Assembly: GCF_030272615.1 (NCBI RefSeq)
Contig: NC_081408.1
Span: forward strand, 765,894,830-765,958,829
DNA from: Cryptomeria japonica
Taxonomy: Eukaryota; Streptophyta; Pinopsida; Cupressales; Cupressaceae
Direction: 5' to 3'
Length of the DNA: 64,000 nucleotides
Below the pieces are notes generated by a model that did no database searches, was not told the origin of the DNA, and saw nothing but the letters and a program-made list of their open reading frames with translations. Position numbers and translations under genes: made by a program. Positions 58,637-64,000 of the stretch are shown piece by piece (position 1 is the first letter of the stretch; each line of letters opens with the position of its first letter).

Positions 58637-59348
58637 TGTTACTACTTATCAAATTTCCATTAGTTCATATCCAAAGTCATACTATATTCTAGTCGGTTAG
58701 TATTACCGAATCATGCAGTCGGTACACACAAAGAAGTCGGTATGAATAGTCTAGTCGATTACAGAAGAAAGTAGTTACAGAACGCAGTATTCATCGAGCT
58801 GTTTACCGAGTAAAGTTTCATGGCTACTGAGTGGTAAATTTAACTCACCGAGTGAAACGTTTTACCAGATACATTGAACCTGGACATGCACATGAAAACG
58901 TGTTACAAGATTTAGGCACATCTAACCGTTTTTGCATTGGAAATTGCATTAGGAGATTGTGTATGATTACAAGGCCAATCTAACCAATGAGATATTTTGT
59001 TTAGTCATTCATTCGAAGAATCTTTTTGTAAGATCGAAGCAATGAATTAAATCACCACTGTAAGAGATCTATTTATACAACATGATTCTAGGGTTAGAAA
59101 AAGGGAATGTGTGTTTGTATGCATGAAGGAAGACTATTACAGAGACACAGAGAGGTCACCAAGAAGGTTATCAGTGAACAGTCGAAGAACAGAGTAAACA
59201 GAAGGGTTTATCGAGTTTCATTATGGGTTACCGAGGTATGCTACAAGCTAGGTAATCTTATTCAGAGCACATAGAATTTGCTTTAGCATTTCAGATGTAA
59301 ATTTGTAGATATTTGTAATGATTTTATTGTAAAATTTGAAGTTGTAAG
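58637..59348 (+). repeat. 3' LTR of element P, truncated
   Basis: It matches the first 712 positions or so of the 5' LTR and stops at GAAGTTGTAAG, where the LTR of element E begins. The missing part probably lies beyond E, outside the window. Confidence 0.88.
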
Positions 59349-60138
59349 TGTGTATGGTGAAAATGGATAACAATAATAACAATATTGAAAGGCTAAATGA
59401 ATTCAACCACCAAACCCTAGCCTAACAACAACAAAGATCCACCATAACATATGAAGATTACCTAAGACAATGCAAATAACTCAAAATCACAAAGATTATA
59501 CCATCACATGTCCACTAGGGTTTTGATCTCCATTCTTCCTATCTCCATTGATCTTGTTTGATATGCTTGCTCTCAGATTTTTGTATGCACAAGAGCTCAA
59601 TAAAGAACGGAATGTGGTTGCAAGTAGAATTGTAGTGTAGTCAATTGATCAAGTAGTCAGGGTTCTTCCTTAGAATGCTTGATTAGGGTTTGACAATGAA
59701 GAAAGAATCTCCTTAAATAGAAGACACAATATGAAATGGAGGGTTAAGATTGAGAGGTGTAAAAAGAGAGGTCGACTAGGATTAGAAGGTAGGTATAAGA
59801 AATACCAAAATAATGAAAGAGGTAGGTAGTGTAGGAAATAAGAGATGAATGACATGTGTCATGTGTAGAAAAGGATAATGAATTAATTAAATAAATAAAG
59901 ATTTATTTAATTAATAGAAGAAGTAGGACAATTAAATAAATAAAATATTTATTTAATTTAGGAAAGGGATAATTTAAATAAATAAATGTATTTATTTAAA
60001 TGAGAATTAAGGCTAGAAGAGGATAAATGAATTAATTAAATAAATAAAAATTTATTTAATTAATAGAAGAATTAGGTTTAGATAATTAAATAAATAAAAT
60101 ATTTATTTAATTAAACATGACAATTTTAGGTGTCTACA
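59349..60138 (-). repeat. 3' LTR of element E
   Basis: On the plus strand it runs from TGTGTATGG to GGTGTCTACA. On the minus strand it starts TGTAGACACCTAAAATTG, close to the LTR start of G (TGTAGCATCCTAAAATTG). Its U3 end holds five AT-rich hairpins (59881-60113). Confidence 0.75.
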
Positions 60139-60155
60139 TTTTGCCCCTCTTTGAG
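60139..60155 (-). other. Polypurine tract of element E
   Basis: The minus strand reads CTCAAAGAGGGGCAAAA directly before the TG of the LTR. Confidence 0.75.
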
Positions 60156-60382
60156 ACAATGCGGCTTGTCGCGTTGTTTCAAAGAAAATAAGATGAACTG
60201 ATACAGAGTTGCCCCAGAATGGGAATGATATGCCCCCTCGAGAGATTGGATGAAAATGTCTGAAAAGATTGCAGACAATCTCTCGATAAGAAAGATGGGA
60301 TAGAATGGGTTGAGCGAGTAGAGTGACAGAGTCACGGACTGAAGAAGACTGACTCGGGAAATGAAGGGCTGGGCTAGGGTAG

Positions 60383-60391
60383 GCTATAAGA
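60383..60391 (+). promoter_or_regulatory. TATA box of the PMD gene
   Basis: CTATAAGAT lies about 95 bases upstream of ATG 60483 on the plus strand, opposite to the direction of the element. The spacing fits a transcript start near 60415 and a leader of about 70 bases. This is inference from position and sequence. Confidence 0.5.
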
Positions 60392-60482
60392 TAGACCACG
60401 GGCAAAAGACATCCTCATTGTCATCCACACCCATAGAAGATCACAGTGCAGAGCGAGAAAAGAGCAGCAGCAGTCAGCAGCG

Positions 60483-63305
60483 ATGGCATTCGTCCATAGA
60501 TTTGATCGTGTCCGCCGATTCCAGCGACCAGCCGATGTAGGAGAGCCGGTAAGTACCCGAAAACCTCCTCGTACTTTCACGCATTTCGAGTTTTGTCATA
60601 AATGCATGTTTAGGAGCAATAAATGCGCTAGAAATAGGATAGTTTAAAAGTGCAAAAACGCGCAACCGCGTCTGTGTCAGCGCCAGGCGCGTCTGTGTCG
60701 GGTCCAGGCGCATCTGTGCCTGGAACCGCGTTTGTGTTGATTGCGGACGCGTTTGTGAAAGTCAGCAGCGTCTGTGATTTTTAGTAGCGTTTATGTCATG
60801 TAGGGACGTCTGTGTTCCCTGGTCGCGTTTGTGTCTGGCATAGGCACGTTTGTGTTCAGAAAGCGCGTCTGTGTTGCAGAGGCGCGTTTATGCAGTCTAT
60901 AAGCGCGTTTGTGAGTTAAAAGTGCGTGTGTGTTGTAAAAGTGCGTTTGTGTGTTTAAATGCATGGTTTTAGTCTTTTAGGTCAAATCGGCAGTTCTGTG
61001 ATGAACATACGCTGTCGATTGGATAAGCTGCTGAGAGGATACACTCAAGCAGGTCCTCTAGGAAGACTAGGATAGATCAAGGCACTTTGTGATGAACAGG
61101 GAGCACCAGGATAGGCAGCACTTTGTGATGAACAGGGAGTGCGAATATGAGTGACACTTTGTGATGAACAGGGAATGTCACACACGTAGTACTTTGTGAT
61201 GAACAGGGAGCACTACTAGGATAAATAGCAACACTTTGTGATGAACAGTGAGTGTCACTAGGGTAGATAACCATATGCATTTAGGTAGCAAGTAGCATTT
61301 TGTGATAAACAGTGAATGCCACGATAACTGACAAGATTGATTTGCTTGACTGCAGGAGTATTTACCGATGTTGGAGTCACGGGAGAGATTCCCATCGACT
61401 CAGAGACTGCGACCAGAGTTGTCTATCCAGGACATGATTTCCGTTGAGGAGATGGGTCTCACACATATGCTCTATGTGCCCGAGTTTCGGGCAAACATGG
61501 GGTTGCTGACTGCGTTGGCCGAGAGATGGCACTCAGAGACATGCACGTTTCACCTGCCGATGGGTGAGATGACAGTGACCTTAGAGGATGTATACAGGAT
61601 ATTACATGTTCCCATTGATGGAGAGTTGATCCCCTACGACCGTGACGGTGACAGGGAGGCCTTGAGACGGGTTTTTCAGGATCCTGAGTTGGAGATGCGA
61701 GCAGGTCATGTAGCCTGGGACACCATGACTGCCACAGGATTAGCATTGGCGGCAGTTGTTGGGGGAGTCATCAGTGGATACTTGTGTCCAGACAGGGCCA
61801 CTCGAGGATTGGCAGTGGGCTGGGGAGGGGCCTTGGAGATGCTGATGGCAGAGCACACGAGGTATGCGTGGGGGCCATGTGTCCTGGCACATTTGTATTA
61901 TGAGCTACATCAGTTTGTGTACCACGGGTCAGTGGGTTTGGGCTGCGGCGTGACTCTCTTGCAGGTGTGGGCTTACGAGCATCTGCCAGTGACGAGGCCG
62001 ATTCATTTCAGAGGCAGAGGACAGGGACAGAGTTTTGTTCATTTGTATGCCATGATTACATCCCAGCCTCGGATTGGGAGATTGGAGCACTGGAGGAGAG
62101 TCATTGATGACATTGACATGGTGATCTGGAGGCCGTACCTGGGGTGCGAGGAGTGGGAGGACGATGCATTAGAGCTGCCCTACACCTTCCGGAGTAGGTA
62201 CCTGATTGGGCGGACGCCCTATATATTAGAGAGACAGCTGGTGGACAGGGTATGCAGGCAGTATGGCAGGATTCAGAGGATGCCGCGAGGCTCGGGCATG
62301 TATGCCCGTACGGTCAGAGATCAGGTGCAGTTTGGCCCACTGCTATCATATGATCAGGCAGTTATGCAGCTAGCGGAGATGATGCCGATGCCATGGGACA
62401 TGTGGCCAGAGGTAGATGATGCAGGGATGGACGCAGAGTACTCTGCGTACTGGGCAGAGCATCCATTTCCTAGATTGACAGATCCAGCAGAGCTAGTGGA
62501 TGGAGAGGGTGGAGGAGAGGATGATGATGGAGGAGGGGATGGAGGTAGGGGCCGGCGGAGGCGGAGGGGAGTGGTGGGAGAGAGACGGGTAGCACCTCGG
62601 AGGGAGGGAGGACAGGAGAGAGCAGCTCCAGTGGTGAGAGGACGGGGTGGACTGCCCCTACAGGTGCCAGCAGCACAGGGTCCCAGAGAGGGACAGAGAC
62701 AGGTGCAGCCAGAGGGACAGAGACAGGTACAGCCACAGGTACCTATACAGGCACAGGGACAGGTGCAGACAAAGGCACAGGGACAGGCACCTGTAGAGGA
62801 GGAGCCACAGGGAGGGACGGAGAGCGGAGACTCTGAGGAGGATGAGGTGGTGAGGCTGCGGGAGATCTGCCAGGGCCAGGCAGATGAGATTGAGGATTTG
62901 GTTCGAGAGAGGAACCACCTCAGGATCAGGGTCCGAGACACAGAGCGGGAGAGGGATCAGGCCATCCAGAGATATACCGAGGCCGAGACAGCTCTGAGGG
63001 CAGGTAGGCGGGCAGCAGAGGATGCAGGGGCAGGCTACGCCTATGTTTTGCGAGCCGGAGAGGAGATCGCCTACTGGAGGGATCTATACTATGCAGCCGT
63101 GCCAGCAGAGCAGCGGGCTAGGAGCTTCCAGAGATCGTCGTGCACAGCGACGGCTACGGGAGGGAGCCGCAGGAGACAGGCATCCAGCGGTGGAGTCATA
63201 GGGCCTCCACCACCACCAGAGGGACAGGGGGATCCTGGGGCGGGTTCATCTATAGCTCAGACTCCGTCGAGGCGAGGCGGCTCCGAGGGAGGGAGTTCCT
63301 CATAG
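60483..63305 (+). CDS. Plant mobile domain protein of element E (two exons)
   Basis: Exon 1 is 60483-60548 (22 codons, MAFVHRFDRVRRF) and ends at a donor, CCG then GTAAGT. Exon 2 is 61356-63305 after TTGACTGCAG, and the joined frame is open for 671 codons. The plant mobile domain spans about residues 35-380: GLLTALAERWHSETCTFHLP, MGEMTVTLEDVYRILHVPID, WGPCVLAHLYYELHQFVYHG and LLQVWAYEHLPVTRP. The tail is Gly/Asp/Arg-rich, then Gln-rich with repeated GQ-x-QVQP units, then coiled coil. PMD proteins of plants act in transposon silencing and in transposons themselves; the role here is unknown. The same gene structure in F supports the splice sites. Confidence 0.8.
60665..60955 (+). repeat. GCGTCTGTG word array
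   Basis: I count fifteen copies of GCGTCTGTG or GCGTTTGTG variants, often preceded by CGC, every 18-25 bases, with unrelated spacer sequence between them. Reverse-complement copies occur at 1-125. Confidence 0.85.
60985..61321 (+). repeat. Minisatellite of hairpins with constant loop and variable arms
   Basis: There are seven units of the core TTGTGATGAACAGGG (or a variant). The bases on either side differ from unit to unit but are inverted copies of each other: AATCGGCAG with CTGTCGATT, GCACT with AGTGC, GTGACA with TGTCAC, GTAGT with ACTAC, ACACT with AGTGT, GCATT with AATGC. The unit at 61083 has poor arms. Confidence 0.8.
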
Positions 63306-64000
63306 CTATAGTGGGCTCCCATTGTATCAGTATATGTACCATTATTGTATTGTAGACACCTGCGGGTGATTCTTTTGTAGCCATATGATTCTTTTGACAT
63401 CATTGTATTATGACACATTTGATTATATATATGAGATGATTCATCTTTGCGTCAGCTATATGCATGTGTACCTATGTGATGAGATGTTCTTATGTGATGC
63501 TTATGATATGGATGCAAATATGTATATAATGCAATATTTTTGTGCTTTTATGTTTTAAAATGTTATGCAAGATGCAACTGTAAATGTATGTAATGCAAAT
63601 GAATATGATAATGCAAATGATTATGAAAATGTGAGATGTGCTAACATGTGTTGTATGCAGGATGTGATGCAATTGTGATATCTATATGTATGTATAAAAT
63701 GCTTATATGTGGTGATGCAGGTGCAACTATATGAAATGCAAATGTTTTTGGTGTGTCATTATACTCAGTCATGTGATAGCGGGCTACGCGGACTTGAGAA
63801 GGACGATAGAAGTCAATCAAGAAAGGGGGATGGAAGACAGAAGATATGAAAGTGAGAGAGCTTCTTGTGCGTTATCATCATTGAGCTTTATTATGGCAGA
63901 ATAGGTTATGACAATCGAGACATATGTTTGACCCAGAAAGTCATTGTACCTGTTTGCATGGAGATAAGACAGTCACAAACAAGGAATGCCCCAGTTCATA
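63306..64000. other. ATG-rich spacer after the PMD gene, no gene
   Basis: 63400-63760 is low-complexity DNA rich in ATGCAAATG and TGTGATG words. It is the inverted equivalent of the spacer in F at 41065-42037 and of 900-1040 in A. 63900-64000 (TTGTACCTG, then AGTTCATA at the end) weakly resembles 1355-1430 of A, where it leads towards pol on the minus strand. Confidence 0.5.

Larger units (their letters stand above)
51805..59348 (+). mobile_element. Element P: sister of M, two-ORF non-autonomous element
   Basis: Plus-strand copia-type LTR element with a 1164-bp 5' LTR (TGTTACTACT to CCTAACA), initiator-tRNA-Met primer site, ORF1, ORF2, five polypurine tracts and a 3' LTR cut at 59348 by element E. 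No protease, integrase or RT is found in the 5668-bp interior. The same gene order and motifs as in M define a family. Confidence 0.9.
60549..61355 (+). other. Intron of the PMD gene of E
   Basis: GTAAGT to TGCAG, 807 bases, phase 0. It contains the GCGTCTGTG array (60665-60955) and then the variable-arm hairpin series (60985-61321). Intron position and phase match the F pseudogene. Confidence 0.65.
59349..64000 (-). mobile_element. Gypsy element E (3' part) with antisense PMD gene
   Basis: By direction of LTR and polypurine tract this is a minus-strand element whose 3' LTR is at the left. Only its 3' part is in the window: LTR, polypurine tract, plus-strand PMD gene, ATG-rich spacer. By analogy with elements A and F, pol should follow beyond 64000 on the minus strand. 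It is inserted in the 3' LTR of P. The flank before it is GTAAG. Confidence 0.75.

Noticed and set aside
60665-61321. CRISPR-like array (regular repeats with unique spacers)
   Set aside because: Repeats of 9-15 bases are degenerate, spacing is irregular, the setting is a plant retroelement intron and no cas-like gene is present.
62354-62941. Long minus-strand open frame opposite the PMD tail
   Set aside because: Shadow of the GC-rich repetitive C-terminal coding region of the PMD gene; Pro/Ser/Cys-rich without motif.
1-64000. tRNA or rRNA genes
   Set aside because: No cloverleaf with A and B boxes or rRNA core sequence was recognised. Stretches complementary to tRNA are primer sites next to LTRs.

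Overview
The window looks like repeat-dense nuclear DNA of a large plant genome, most likely a gymnosperm (conifer-type). I infer this from the density of nested Ty3/gypsy and Ty1/copia LTR elements and from long stretches with no host gene; the species cannot be named from sequence alone. I see no ordinary host gene, rRNA, tRNA or CRISPR. Almost everything is a transposable element or a gene carried by one. Letters below (A, B, C, F, T, G, M, P, E) are my own labels.

Layout. 1-7030: a minus-strand Tat-type Ty3/gypsy element (A) with integrase, RT, RNase H and a second RNase H, and its 3' flank at low coordinates. 7030-9022: a minus-strand accessory ORF (B), preceded by a word-repeat leader (9370-10450). 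10943-21389: a minus-strand hAT transposon cut in two by a Ty1/copia element (C, 12344-19160, duplication TTATG). 21396-51804: an old plus-strand gypsy element (F), present only as fragments (21396-22483, 41065-42147, 48617-51804). It carries a plant-mobile-domain (PMD) gene antisense to its pol. F received two insertions: T (22489-41059, duplication ATTTT) and M (42148-48616, duplication ATACC). T in turn received G (33391-40960, duplication CTTAA). 51805-59348: element P, a sister of M. 59349-64000: gypsy element E, inserted in the 3' LTR of P, with a largely intact antisense PMD gene.

How the parts relate. C, M and P share copia-type primer sites and LTR motifs. M and P lack protease, integrase and RT and encode two other proteins: a coiled-coil zinc-knuckle protein (ORF1) and a large protein of unknown function (ORF2). 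G encodes only a Gag plus a defective protease-like domain. These are non-autonomous elements that would need enzymes supplied in trans. T, B, M, P, E and F all carry an accessory ORF, and all of these share two short motifs with the plant mobile domain. In E, F, T and B the region just before the accessory ORF is an array of a short word private to that element. In E, and in weaker form in A and F, the intron also holds a series of small hairpins whose arms vary while staying self-complementary.

The most unusual signals are the palindromic 5' LTR of T, the variable-arm hairpin arrays, the two-ORF M/P family, and the recurrent association of word array with PMD-like ORF.
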